Source: Allomyces macrogynus ATCC 38327 (lineage: Eukaryota > Blastocladiomycota > Blastocladiomycetes > Blastocladiales > Blastocladiaceae). From it: a stretch of 64,000 nucleotides of DNA. The position numbers and the translations under genes are program-made. Positions 9,694 through 21,112 of this stretch are shown in pieces. Positions within the stretch are counted from its first letter, which is position 1. Every line of letters begins with the position of its first letter. The stretch spans positions 1,135,443 to 1,199,442 of the forward strand of contig GG745331.1 in the NCBI GenBank assembly GCA_000151295.1, in the 5' to 3' direction. A model generated the notes under the pieces. That model had not been told where the DNA came from. It saw only the letters and a program-made list of their open reading frames with translations, and searched no databases.

Positions 9694-11769
9694 TCACGTC
9701 CCCAAAATCGACGACGGCGTCGCAAACACAAACGTCTGTCGTGTCGGCGACGTGACGGCGCCCGTCGCTGTCGTCGGGGACCCCGGCGGGCCCGTCGCCG
9801 TCATGTCCGGTGATAATGACCTGGTGCGTGGGAATGTCGGGCTCGTTGGACTGCTCAGTGCCACTGACGCATGCGTCGCACCCGTCCCTGGCGCTGCTCC
9901 CGGACTCGCGGGCGACGTGCCCAACGACGACTCGGCTGCTGCCGCTGCTGCCGCAGCCGCAAGTGGGAGCAGTGCCGGCGGCAAACTCGATGCGGCCTCG
10001 TCGTGCACGTCCTCAGTGGGCGTGAGCGCCGGCGTGATGGGGTTCAAGATGTACGTCTTTGGCGCGGTCTCGAGGGAAATTTGCGGCGACGGGAGTCGGT
10101 ACGCGACCTGGAACCGTCGCTGCGCGAGTGTCCGGTACCCGGCGCCCGGCTCGTTCGTCGCTTCCGGTGCAGCGCCAGAAGCGGCAGCGTGCGCGTTCGG
10201 GACCCCTGCGGCCATTGGTAGCGCCACCGAATGTGGCCGCTGCCACACCAAATCGCCGTGCGATCGCGGCAACGTTGTCGGAAGCGGTGTCTGACCGGGT
10301 ACCGCAGTGGCCTGCGATTCTGGTACATTCGACGTCGACGCGCGGCGGCCCGATTTGGACTTGCCCGACGACAAGTTCCCAAAGAACCACGACCGTCGTG
10401 CTGACGTGGATTGCATGGGCGGCGGTCGTGATCCGTCGCGCGAAATTGACGAGTGCATGTCGCGGCGCAGAACAGCGGCGTCGGATCCGCTGCGTGCGCC
10501 ACCAAACCGCCGCATCGCCGCCCAAATCGCGCGGTCGACGGGGTGCGGCGGTGGGGTCTCGTCCGAGTCAGTCGTGCTCTGTCGCTGGCGGCGGCGCAGC
10601 CGGTGCACGCGGTACGCGACGAATGCCATGGCGACGAAGAGCGTAGTGACCAGGACGCCGAGCAGGGCGGCGACGCCTGCCGAGACGGACGACGAGTCGG
10701 ATTTGGCGTTGGCGTCGACCGAGGTGGTCGGGTCGGTGTCTCCGACCTGGGAACAGAATGGGATCGAGACGGGCGTGTCGACCCACGCGTTTTTGAAGTC
10801 GTCGTAGTACATTTTCAGGCACGGCGAGTTGCTCGGGAAATCGTCAGGTAGGCACAAGGAGGAACGCAACCCGCCCGTGCCGTTGTGCGCGACGAGGGAG
10901 CACCGGTCGCCCGTGTACGCGCCGAGCTCGGATGGGACATGTGTGAAGTTGTTGCCGTTCAAGTGCCTAGTGGCGAAGCAAAAGCAAGTGAGTCTTGCCG
11001 GTCGGAGATCAATGAAGCGAAAGGACCAGGCGACGAACAAGACTTTGAGGTTGGGCATGGTCGCGACCGACTTGGGCACCGCGTTCAGCAAGTTGTTGCC
11101 GAGAAACAGGACCGATAGAGACGGCCCGTTGCCGACGTTTTCGTTGATGGACGTGAATTGATTGTCGCTCGCAAAGCTAGACGTTTCAACATCATATATT
11201 AGCCGAGCTACAACCACGACGGCCACAACCTCACATCCTCCTGCCTCGTGATCTTCTCCGAGATCACAACCGGCCAAACCACGCGTATCGAGGAAATGAA
11301 CGCACAGGTACGCCAAGCTCTTCATGCTCCCAATCTCGCCCATGAGCTCGCCGGAAAATGCGTTCTGCCGAATGTGCCTGTAACGAGCGCGTAGTTAGTC
11401 CGTCGTTCTGCTCCCATCGACGAGAGGACACGACACCTACAGCTGCTGCAGTGCCGGCAACTGCGTCGCAGGGAACAGCGTCCCGCGCAGATTATTGCCG
11501 TTGAGCTTGAGCGTTTCCAGCATCGTCAAGCTCGCCAAGTTGGCTGGCAGCCCGCCTGTCAGGTTGTTGGATCGCAGGTCGAGCGAGACAACGTGACCAT
11601 CGGCGCTGCAGCTCACGCCATACCAGTCACAGCACCGCGTCGTCGCCGAGGTTGCCTGTGCGTAGCCCGCCGATGCGGTCCACGACGTGGCCCCGCCAGT
11701 CGTCAGGAACAGCGCCTGCAGCGCTGCACACTCGGCCGCTGTCGATTCGGGCACCGCTGCTGAGGCCAT
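9694..11769 (-). CDS. Leucine-rich repeat transmembrane receptor-like protein
   Basis: Exon 1 (11769-11441) encodes a cap like the plant LRRNT domain (ECAALQALF, then CCDWYGVSC) and two LRRs with the LDLRSNNLTGGLP and LKLNGNNLRG patterns. Exon 2 starts near 11379. Exon 3 starts near 11178 (after ...TCTAG) and carries SLSVLFLGNNLLNAVP. Exon 4 starts near 10966 with LNGNNFTHVPSEL. After a Cys-containing cap (CSLVAH...SLCLPDD) comes one membrane helix (VAALLGVLVTTLFVAMAFVAYRV), basic residues, and a long Ser/Pro/Ala-rich cytoplasmic tail to the stop at 9694. There is no kinase domain. The exon 3 donor near 11020-11050 is uncertain. No signal peptide follows ATG 11769, so an upstream exon may be missing. 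Ligand unknown. Confidence 0.72.
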
Positions 11770-12633
11770 GGTCGCGGGTCGGGTAGGCGCGGGCTCGAGG
11801 GTACGGAGCGCACGTGCAGGAACGGGAGTGAGAGCAGGTGCAGGGTCAAACGTGCGCTGTTGGATCCCAAACCGCAGCGATCAGCGCGGAAGCCGTGATT
11901 GTTGCACAAATCCGGGTTGGCAGGATCCACAACTCCGCGTTGAACAATGTCGCGCGCGCTGCCTGTGGGTTGGGAGCGGTCGTGTTCCACTGAGCTCACC
12001 GAGCGGAGCTGCAGGTGGTGAGCATGGGCTTCCGCGCTGGCGTACAGGCGTGCGCCTTGCCTGGTTGCGGAAAACTGGTGTGTGCTTGCGCGGTGAAAGG
12101 CCAAGCCGGCCAAGCGTGGGGCCAAGCAATGGGCGGCAGGCTTGTGCGGCGTGCAAGATGGGAACGCGAGCAAGCGAGAAAGCACTCGAGGGCCCGAGGG
12201 CGACAGCCTTGTGTGGGTCGTTTCGGTGAGCTGGTGCAACGATGATGGCGGGAGCGCCACTAGAAGGCAGCGGATGGTTGGCGGCGCCGTGCTCGTCGAT
12301 ATTTTGCGCGTCGACTGCGGCAAGTTGCAAGTTGTGGTCCAATGCCGGGTCAAAGTGGATTGAAAGCGGTCGGGCCGCAATAAATCGAGGTGGATATTGG
12401 GACTTTTGCGAACGTGGCGGAAGTCGCTGTCAACCTGGTCATCCATCCGATCGTGTCCATGGCGACGTCGTGGGCTGGCGAGCTCAAAGAAACGAATCGC
12501 TAGAATCAAAATTGTATTGTAAAACGCCTGGAACGACTGGATTACCAACGACGGGGCTCCTTGAAGCGCGGTATTTCGGTACGTCGCGCCAGGACCTTCA
12601 GCAACCAGTCCCGAATCGGTGTTGGTCGCGAGC
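11770..12633. other. Intergenic, no gene recognised
   Basis: 864 bp between the LRR gene start and the pyrophosphatase stop, both on the minus strand. Open frames here have no recognisable domains. It may contain the 5' UTR or a missing signal-peptide exon of the LRR gene. Confidence 0.4.
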
Positions 12634-13748
12634 TCACAACTTCGACACAAAGAACCACTTGCCAAGGACTACAAGGTGGAGAGCAATGGGGTGAGCCAGA
12701 ATAACACGACTGGCAGAGCAAGAAGAGGCATCGTACCGGTCGGGTCGACCGGCGCGGGCGCCTCGTTCGTGCCTACAGGGATGCGTTGGAACGACGCGTC
12801 GCGGCTCGGGTTCCTGATGAAGGCGGGCGTGCCCTCGTTGGTCACCGAGGCACTGGATAGCAGCGAAGAGATTCGCGGTGTTAGTGTGACCAACAGTAAA
12901 TCAAACATCGCTCCACGGTCTTGTATCGCACAACCAACGTACATGGAAATCTTGTCGGCACCCTCGGCTGCCTGCGCGGCGACGAGCTTCTTCCACGCGT
13001 CGTGCGTCTCCTCGATCACCTGCATCGCGTAGGCGCGGTCCTTGGCCTTGCCGCCGAACGCAAACTCGTTGGCGGGCTTGCCGTCGGGCATCTTGTAGAC
13101 GCGGAACCACTCGGTCGTGGCCTCGAGCAGGCCCGGCATGTGCTTTTCCACGTCGCCAATATCGTTCAACTTGTCGGCGAGCGGCTCCTTGACGTCGATC
13201 ACAATCACTTTCCAATCGGTCTCGCCCTCGTCGAGCAGCGCCATGACGCCCAACACCTTGACCTGCTTGACCTGGCCCGTGTACCCAATCAGCTCGCCGA
13301 TCTCGCACACGTCGAGCGGGTCATTGTCGCCCTTGCAGCCCGTGTCGGGCGTGACGTGCGCCGGATCCTCCCAGGTCTGCGGGAATGCGCCATAGTTCCA
13401 GATATAGCCGTGGTGCGGGAACACGTTGCGCACGTAGCGCAACTTGCCCTTCTTCACATCCTGCTTGAGCGGGTTCAGGTACTCCTCCTTGCAAATCTCG
13501 AGCTTGGCGTTGGTCCACCGCGGGATCTCGACCACCATGTTGAGCACGCCGCGCGTGCGGTCGGCAAACAGCGGAATGTCGTGGAACGGCGAAACGGGTT
13601 GCCCGTTCTTTTCAATGTAGACACGGTGGTCGAGCGTGTTGGGCGCGCGCACGGAGCGAACGCCGTATTCGCTCGCGGCAGTCGACAGAGGCCGCGTCGC
13701 GGCCACGCGCAGGTGCTGCTGCAGCATCGATCGGACAGCGCGCTGCAT
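12634..13748 (-). CDS. PPA2: Inorganic pyrophosphatase, probably mitochondrial
   Basis: Hydrolyses pyrophosphate to phosphate with Mg2+. Three exons: 13748-12943, 12852-12737, 12668-12634; 318 codons in frame. The N-terminus ([19 protein letters not shown]) is basic and Ser/Arg-rich like a mitochondrial presequence. The family signature is seen as [12 protein letters not shown], with VEIPRW, the [16 protein letters not shown] block and [18 protein letters not shown]. The last, 12-codon exon restores the GKWFFVS C-terminal block typical of eukaryotic family I enzymes. Reading through intron 2 instead gives a hydrophobic tail without family support. Intron 1 has an ACTAAC branch-like site. It lies 275 bp upstream of the IFT81 stop, on the same strand. 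Confidence 0.93.
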
Positions 13749-14023
13749 CTTCTTGCTCTTGGTCCGGCCCAAATTAGTTGTGAATGCAGCGAGTTCAAGG
13801 GCTGCTCTGGTCGACGCGTCGATGGTGGGGAGAAAAGACGTGAGGGTGGTGGCCCAAACAGTTCGTGGAGCAACAGTGACTTGGACGCGGCCTGATGCAA
13901 CAACAACCATCCGGCAAAAGTCGGAATGGTGGATGATTGCTCCCAACGCCGCGAAACTGACGAGAGGAGCAGAGGAATGGATTGAATGCATTTGTTGACA
14001 ATGATGCCGAGTCCCTCCCGAGT

Positions 14024-16557
14024 TCAAGAAATCACCAGTCGCTGTTCGTTCGAATTCTATCGGAGTGTATCCAGGCGGGAGGAGCAAGTCAGAATGCAGT
14101 TATGGCTCACGCTTTCGGGTGGAGAAGCAAGAAAATGAGCGTACCACAATCTCCTCGTAGTCGGCTGCGGGCTGCACGCCCAACTTGGCCGCGTTGCCGC
14201 GGTCCGCGATCCGGCGCTTGTTGATGTCAACCTGCACCTGCAAAAGCTGCAACAGCGTCGAGTACCCGTGCAGCTGGCGCAAGTTCCCGTCAAACGCGTT
14301 CTTGACCTGCTTTTGCCGCTCGCGCAACTGGCGCCCCGCGGCCTCGGCCTCGAGAATCTTGCGGTTGTAGAGGTCGCGATACGTCTTGAACCCGCGCGTG
14401 CGCTGCACGGCATCGAGGACCTCGTCGCCGCCAATGTAGGCCTTCATTTCCTGGAGCACCGTGTCCATGTGCGCGTCGGCCTGTGCGACCATGTGCGTCA
14501 CGTAATGCCACCGCGACTCGTCAGCGCCCGATTCGGCCTGCAACTGCCGCAAATCCGACTCGAGCTGCGCAATCTCCGTCTCGAGCCCGAGCACGACAGC
14601 ATCAAACTCGCGCTTGCGCCGCGCGTACGTGGCCTCGGTCTCGCCCGCCTGCGCGCGCAACGACTTGAGTTCTTGAATCGCGGGCGCGAGCGTTGCCTTC
14701 TTCTCGGCAATCGCCTGCATCAGCTGCTGAACGAGCGAGGTCATATCGTGCATCGTCTCGGCTTTGGCCGCGTCCACGTTGCTCTTCTTTTCCGAGACCG
14801 ACTCGAGCGTCGCCTTGGTGTTGCGGAACCCGGATACGCCCTGCCGCTGCTCGAGCGCCTGCAACGACCGCTCGAGAGTCTGCTTCTTGGCCGCGAGCAG
14901 TTCGCGCGTGCGCTCCAAGACGCCGTTCTCGGTCGTTTGCCAGTGCAGGTCCTGCCGCTTGGCCTTGTACTGGTTCGACTTGACGCGCAGCTCGGCGACG
15001 TACTGCTTGAACTCGTCGCCGCGCGGAATTGACGATGGCGCCTTGCTCTGCTTTTCGGCAAGCTCGCGCTTGGCGTCGTCGACGGCCAGCATCAGCTGGC
15101 GCAATTGCTCGGCGGCAGCGTTCTTCTTGTTGGAAATGACGGTCGCTTGTTGTCGGAAGAGAGAGAGCTTGTCTTGCGTGTTGCTAGTTCGTGCGGTCGA
15201 AAGTCAGCGTTGCGAAAGATGAACGGAGAGAAACTGATGGCGAGGAAGTACTGCTTCATGACGCGCCGCTCCGTCAAATCCTTGAGCTCCTCGCACAGCG
15301 ACTCAACCTCAGCCTCAAGCTTGACGATTTCCGACGTTGACCACTGCGGCTCGTTGAGAATGCGCTGCAGCGTATCGACAGATGCTTGCACGGCTTGCAA
15401 GTCCTACATCCACCGCATACACATGGGTCAGCACACAAGTGCGCGTGCCGCAATCCAAGTGACGTACCTTGGGCAGCTTCTCGGTACACAAGAACTCATT
15501 GGTCTTGCGGTCCTGCTCGAGCCGGGCCAGCAGCCGCTGCGGGTCCACCTTGGCCATATCCTTGGCGTCGTTGAGCCGCTGCCGCATCGTCGTGAGCCGA
15601 TTCTGCGTCGCCGTCAACTGCACTTTCAAGTCGCGCGCACGGTCCTGCAGCTGCTTTTCGCGCAACTGCTCCTGCCGCAGCTCGCGGGCGGCCTGCAGCC
15701 ACTTGGCCGAATTCGGCTACATTGCGAAAATTGATGGGTGGATGAGAAATCGTTCGGGCATGAACCACGGAGAGAAAGAACGTACATAGTCCTTGGCGTC
15801 GCGCTGGTGCCGCTGCAGTTTGCCCTGAACCAGCTGCTTCTCCTCCTCCATTTGCTGAATCTCGCGTTTGAGATCATTGGTCTGCTGCGACTCCTCGTGC
15901 ATGTGCTCGGCCTGCGAGAGCAGTTCGCTAAACTCTTCTTGCCGATTGCGCAGTTGCTGCAAGAGGTCGGCAATCGCTGGCCGCCAAATCACAAACGAAC
16001 ATCGTCAGTACGTCTGCACACTCGGGCACAAGCGAGCACGAAATGCACGACGAACCCGGATCGGCGGAAAACTCCATTGGGATCGGAGGGTCGCGGCAAA
16101 ATCGGCCGCGGTAGGCACGGCGCTTGTTTTCGTTGATGTCCCTGAGCAAGAAGCTCAGGATGTAGAGAATGAACGGCCGGTCGGTCCCCGAGATGATTTT
16201 CTGGGCGACATCGGGACTGCGCAGCAAGTACGCTCGTTGTCAGTCGAACCCATCGTAGCAATCACGATTTCCGCCGCACGCCACGTACACGGGTGCCGGA
16301 TCGAACCCGAGCGACAAGACCAAAAAATCGGCCATGCGCTGCGACGTGACTTCAGGCAGCTCGTTGCGAATGTCGATGGCATGGATGGAGTTGGGCGTGT
16401 CGCTGTCGATGTGGGCAATGACCTCGTTGAGCAGCGCAATCAGGTCCGGGTAAGCCAGGTCGTCGTGCAGCGCAATCACCGAGAATTTCTTGTTGAACGG
16501 CGGCTTGGCCAGCGTGTCAGCGACGAAGCGCAGGTCGGTCGGGCCTGGCGCGGCCAT
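14024..16557 (-). CDS. IFT81: Intraflagellar transport protein 81
   Basis: IFT-B core subunit; with IFT74 it binds tubulin and carries it into the flagellum. Seven exons: 16557-16289, 16216-16056, 15976-15786, 15716-15468, 15403-15252, 15183-14145, 14056-14024, joining to 697 codons (animal IFT81 is close to 680). The N-terminal calponin-homology-like domain is recognisable ([53 protein letters not shown]). A long coiled coil follows with family blocks such as [36 protein letters not shown] and [20 protein letters not shown]. The final 10-codon exon ends RLVIS, close to the usual family end. It shares a 416 bp divergent promoter region with CCDC146. Confidence 0.95.
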
Positions 16558-16973
16558 GGTACGGGGTTGATCCAGAAACGGGGGTACTGGTCAAGATATT
16601 GCCGGAAGACGGGGCCGTAGCAGCAACTTGGGTGTGGACAAGTCCGGCTCTGCGCCAGGAGCAAGCAGCTGATCGTGGCCGTCGGAGGTGGGTACTGACT
16701 ATGAAGATGAGCAGTGGAGAGTCGAACACTCCCCTCGCGGACTGCCTGTCTATCACGTGAATCATCAACTGGTCTGATCAGCATTGCTGTCCACTGTTGC
16801 AACAGCCTGCAAGCTCGCGGCGCTCACTCGAGGCCGGCCCATCGGCGCAATCACGCAGTGCCAGCACACTCGTACAACTTCCTGCACTCTGTGCCGAGCT
16901 TACGGCGGGACCGATAGACCCCAATCGCATGATGCCAGTCTTGCCGCTTCGCTAGCCCGACCCCACCACCACG
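16558..16973. promoter_or_regulatory. Bidirectional flagellar promoter region IFT81 / CCDC146
   Basis: 416 bp between two divergent flagellar genes. It contains a perfect 12-bp palindrome CTGTTGCAACAG at 16794-16805, whose halves resemble RFX X-box half sites (GTTGC / GCAAC) but without the usual spacer, and a CACGTG E-box at 16754-16759. Factor binding is not shown by sequence alone. Confidence 0.5.
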
Positions 16974-19900
16974 ATGCCGTCGGCCCCGTCCCCACCGCCT
17001 CCGGGCGACCGGCAGGGGAGCGCCAGAACCGACGCTCCACCACCGCCACTCTCCACCACTTCCGATCCCGCGGCGCCCGCTGATCCCGCGGCCAGTAACT
17101 CGCCACGGACCACGACCATCCCGCCGAGCACGGCACCAAGCCCCAAGCCGCGCGCCAAGGATGATCTCGCAAGCGACCAGGACTCGCCCGAGGACGAGAG
17201 TTTTGTCGACGAGGACTTGCTCAACTCGGGCCTGTTCAATATTGAGTCGAGCTCGGCGTTCAAATTTCTCGATGCGCTGCGTGCCAAGGAGCAGATATCG
17301 GCGGCACGGTTCGTCTTCATAGTTCTCAACCTCGACAGTTTTGCGGTCCATTGGCGGATTCTGACGGTGGAAGTGTCCGTGATCCAGGGCCGAGGAGCTC
17401 AAGCGCAAGCACCACTCGCTCTACCAGTTCATTCTCATGGCGTTCGAGTACGAAAAGGCCATGATCAAAAAGTCCAAGACGCTGCAGGCCGAGGTCTCCA
17501 AGCAGAAGATGGACATGGACAAGACCGGCACCAAGGTCTACGACGACAATGCCGAGATTGGCGAGCTCAAGCGCGAGCTGCTGCGGGTCCGTCTTTGCAC
17601 CACGAATTTCCCTTGTCGCCACTTGATCTGACGTTCGCGTTTCTCCCCACCTCCGTAGTGCCAAAACGAGGTCACGCTCGCGCAAGAGCGCGAGGCCAAG
17701 TACTCCAAGGACATTGAGGAGGCGCTCATCACCAAGGAAGGGTTGCTCGAGGACATTGAAGAGATTCGCCGGCACAAGACCGACATGCTCGAGCCGCAAT
17801 TGATTGCCAACACCAAGGATATCAAGCTCGACCTGATTCAGCGCAAGCACCAAGTCGAAAATCTCGAAAAGGACCTCGAGGAAAAGGAGCAAATGCACGA
17901 GAACGCGGCCAAGGATAATGAGCGGTTACTTGCCGAGCGCGAAAAGCAGGAGATTGCGCTCGCCAAGGCCAATGAAATGCCGGGCAAGATCATGAAGCAG
18001 GCTGAGGTACTGCGCGACGGGATCGCGAGTTTGGTGATTGAAAACGTCAAGCAGGGACAGCTCGGCGCGCAGCTCGAAAAGGATGCGGAGAAATTGACCA
18101 AGAAGCGACGAGTATGTGATGCATTCTGCTCGCAACCGTGTCTCACCGACGAGACGGCTCATTTTTCCCGCTTCTGAAGGAACTAGAGGAGGACCGCGCC
18201 ACCCTCGCCGCCGAGTTTGAGCAGCGCAAGGAGGAAATGCTTGAGCGCGAGCGCGCGTGCGACGACATTTTCCGCGAGCACGAGCAAGCCAAGCTGTTGC
18301 TGGCGCAGCAAGAAGAGGAGCGGCAGCGGCTCGAGCTGGCGCTGACCGCGGCCGACGCCAAGATCCGCGCCGACCACGAGGCGCTTCTGCGGTGCGTGCG
18401 CGAAAAAGACCACCTCGTCAAGGTCTACCGCAAGCTCGAGGGCACGGTCAACGCGGCCGTGGCCACGGTCCCGGGCGCGCGGCAGACGCACCAGGACGTA
18501 CTGCTCGCGCTCGACGTTGCGCAGCGCGACGCAAAGCACTACCGCACGCAGGCGCGCACGGTGCGCCACGAGATTGACGCGTTGCTGCACACGTATCTCG
18601 AGGCCGAGCGCATGTCGGCTGGCGAAAAGGAACTTTTTTCCGCGCAGCTCGAAGCGAACCGTACGCTCGAGCACGAAATCAGTGCACTTGCGCGCAAAAT
18701 GGAGCAGCTCGAGCGCGCGATCGTGCAGGCCAAGTACGAGCGCGAAATGAAGGCGCGCGAGCTGTTGCGCACTGAGGCGCGGTTCCGAAAGGCGCGCGAC
18801 GACGCGGGGCACCGCGACATGGAAGTGCAGGACGCGCTGAAAAAGGCCGACGAGGCGCAGTCGCGGCTCACGGATTTCGCATCGCGGTACGATAACGTCA
18901 AGAACGAGCGCAACCGCTACGTCAACTTGATTGCCAGCTCGCAACAGCGCGCCGTGGAAATGAAGGAAAAGGCCCGGATCTTGCGCTCGGAAATCGACAT
19001 TTTGCGCACTGAGATTGCCGGCAAGGACCGCGCACTCGCCCGGCAACGGCAAGAGAACACGGCCGACTTGTCGCGGCGCGATAACGCCAAGATGGAGGCC
19101 AACCGGCTCATGGTGCAGTACCGCGAACGGCGATCGTTGATTGACCAGCAGACGGGCCGAATCGACACGTTGTCAACGTCGCTGTCGAGCTGTGCGGCGG
19201 AGCTGGCGACGCTCAAGTCCCGGTACGAAGTGGTCGTCAACGAGCGCAACGCTGCCGGGCTCCAGTACCTCGAGCGCAACGACGAGCTGTGCATGCTCTA
19301 CGAAAAGTGCAACCAGCAGGAGCGCGTGATGCTCAACGGCGAGGCCGAGTTGCGACTGCTTGAGGACCGCATCCGGTCTTTGTCACGCGTCAAGGGCGAG
19401 TTCGATCGCACGGTCCGGTTGCTGCGTGCGCGCGTGCCTAAGATGCACAAGCTGCTCACCGACTACGAGTCGTTGCGCGCGCAGGTCAAGGAGGCCAAGA
19501 CGCAGGTGCTCGAATTGTCCAAGATCATGGGTTCGGTCTTTGCTCTCGTTTTGCTGGTCTCGGCACGGCGCTGACTTGAAATCCCATTATCGATAGAAAC
19601 GCCCACGACGGAGCGCGTGCGTGATCTCAAGGGCGCTGATCCAGCGCAAGAAGAGCTCGTGGCCAAGGTCCGCAAGCTTGAGCTGCGACTCGCGCAGCAA
19701 GAGGAAAAGCTGCTCGAAAAGGACCTGGTGCTCGAGGAGATTGCGCACTTGACGGAACGGCTGCGGTCGCAAACGCAGCTCGGGCGCTCCGAGTCGGCCG
19801 AGGTCATGGGTCGTATGAACACGGTTGCGCGTAAGCTGTCGCAGACGGCACGTACAGCCATGGCCACGGTTGCCGAGCTGTCCATGGCGCAGGCGCTCTC

Positions 19901-20405
19901 GGCAGCGCTCGGGGCTGAGGTCGAGGGCAAACAGGCGTTGCTCGAGCGGGTCCGCCACGCCGTGCCCGTCGACGAGCCAGGCAACTACGTGTCGGCGGCC
20001 AGTGCCGTGATTGGCAACGATCCACTGTTGGCGGCGGTGTCCGACTTTGACGCTGAGTGGGCCAAGCTTGAGGAACGGCGGCGCAAGCGCGTCGCACAGT
20101 CGCAGCATCAGGCACGCAAGCGGCGCACGGTGGGCGAGGCCGCGATCGACGAGGCACAAATGTGCGGCGATTGGACGCGGTTGCCCGAATTTGATACACC
20201 GACCTACTTGTTGCCGACGGGGATCAAGACGACTGCACTACCGCGGCCCAACGCGTACTTGCCGTCGGCGCCCGAGGCCCTGCCCGTGCCCAAGCCGTAC
20301 GGCGGGCACGCGCCGTTCAAACCGTCGAACGAGCGCATGGCCGCGACGGCGGGCGGCAACCTCAAGTACTACCGGAAGCCTGTGCAGAAGCCGATTGAGA
20401 TCTAG
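16974..20405 (+). CDS. CCDC146: Coiled-coil protein CCDC146 / MBO2 orthologue
   Basis: Long coiled-coil protein of centrioles and axonemes; the green-alga counterpart MBO2 affects flagellar motility. Five exons: 16974-17308, 17388-17586, 17659-18111, 18180-19530, 19597-20405; 1048 codons. The N-terminal about 75 residues are Pro/Ser-rich. Almost all of the rest is heptad-rich Glu/Lys/Arg/Leu sequence. The C-terminus is the diagnostic part: PNAYLPSAPEALPVPKPYG, then APFKPS and a basic end YYRKPVQKPIEI, matching the conserved tail of CCDC146. The family call rests mainly on that tail plus length and overall coiled-coil form. It is head to head with IFT81. Confidence 0.85.
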
Positions 20406-21112
20406 ACTTGTGTGGAACTGGCGACGTTGTACATTGGCGGGCATTGTTGCAGGCCGGGGCGGGTCCTCGTCTCTCGAATACATCCAATCCGTTGGCGTGG
20501 TCTGCGCTTCGGTATCACGGGCTGATCAGCCCCGATCAGAGCGGCGCGGGGGAGGACCCACGGAACCACAAGCAAGCAGGGCCGTGGTGGAAGTGCTGTG
20601 CGGGCTGCATTGCGGACGCGCTGCCAACGCCTCTCCAACACTCCCATCCACCTCTCCGCCATCGTCATCGTGGAAAGTCCACCTCGTCATCCTCGACTTT
20701 GCTGTGCGCGGCCCTGCCGGCGCCGCTCAACCAATTATCTTGGCGCAATCGACAAGCCAGCACGACGAGACGACGGCCTCGCCCTTAACGGCTGCAGCTC
20801 TGCGGCCAGCTGCAACTCTCTGGTCAACGAGCAAACAACCACTCTCAACAACAACCAGCACTTCAAGTAGCGCGGCTCGACTGCCCACGACACGAGCCGC
20901 TCCCTGTATTCTTGCCACCGTTTCCGTACCCGCGTGCGCACCCACCGTTCTCTCGAGGACCTGCCGCGCGTCTCGATTATTTTTTCTGGCGCTCTCCTAG
21001 CGCCGCCGCCCTCCCAATCAACGTCCTGTCGCGGCGGCTCCGACTTTCGGACCGCTTGCCGCCGCCGCCCCGCGCCACTGTGCGGCTCCTCAAGGCCCGC
21101 CCGCCGATTGCC
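20406..21112. other. Intergenic 3' flank and promoter
   Basis: 707 bp between the CCDC146 stop and the next start on the same strand. No gene recognised. The last about 130 bp are C-rich, as expected of a leader. Confidence 0.5.

Noticed and set aside
12921..13895. Plus-strand frame opposite the pyrophosphatase gene, and similar plus-strand frames opposite IFT81, EutBC and ARP3
   Set aside because: All mirror conserved exons on the minus strand and show no protein family pattern.
16794..16805. Palindrome as a true RFX X-box
   Set aside because: The half sites overlap without the usual spacer, so it is listed only as a candidate element.
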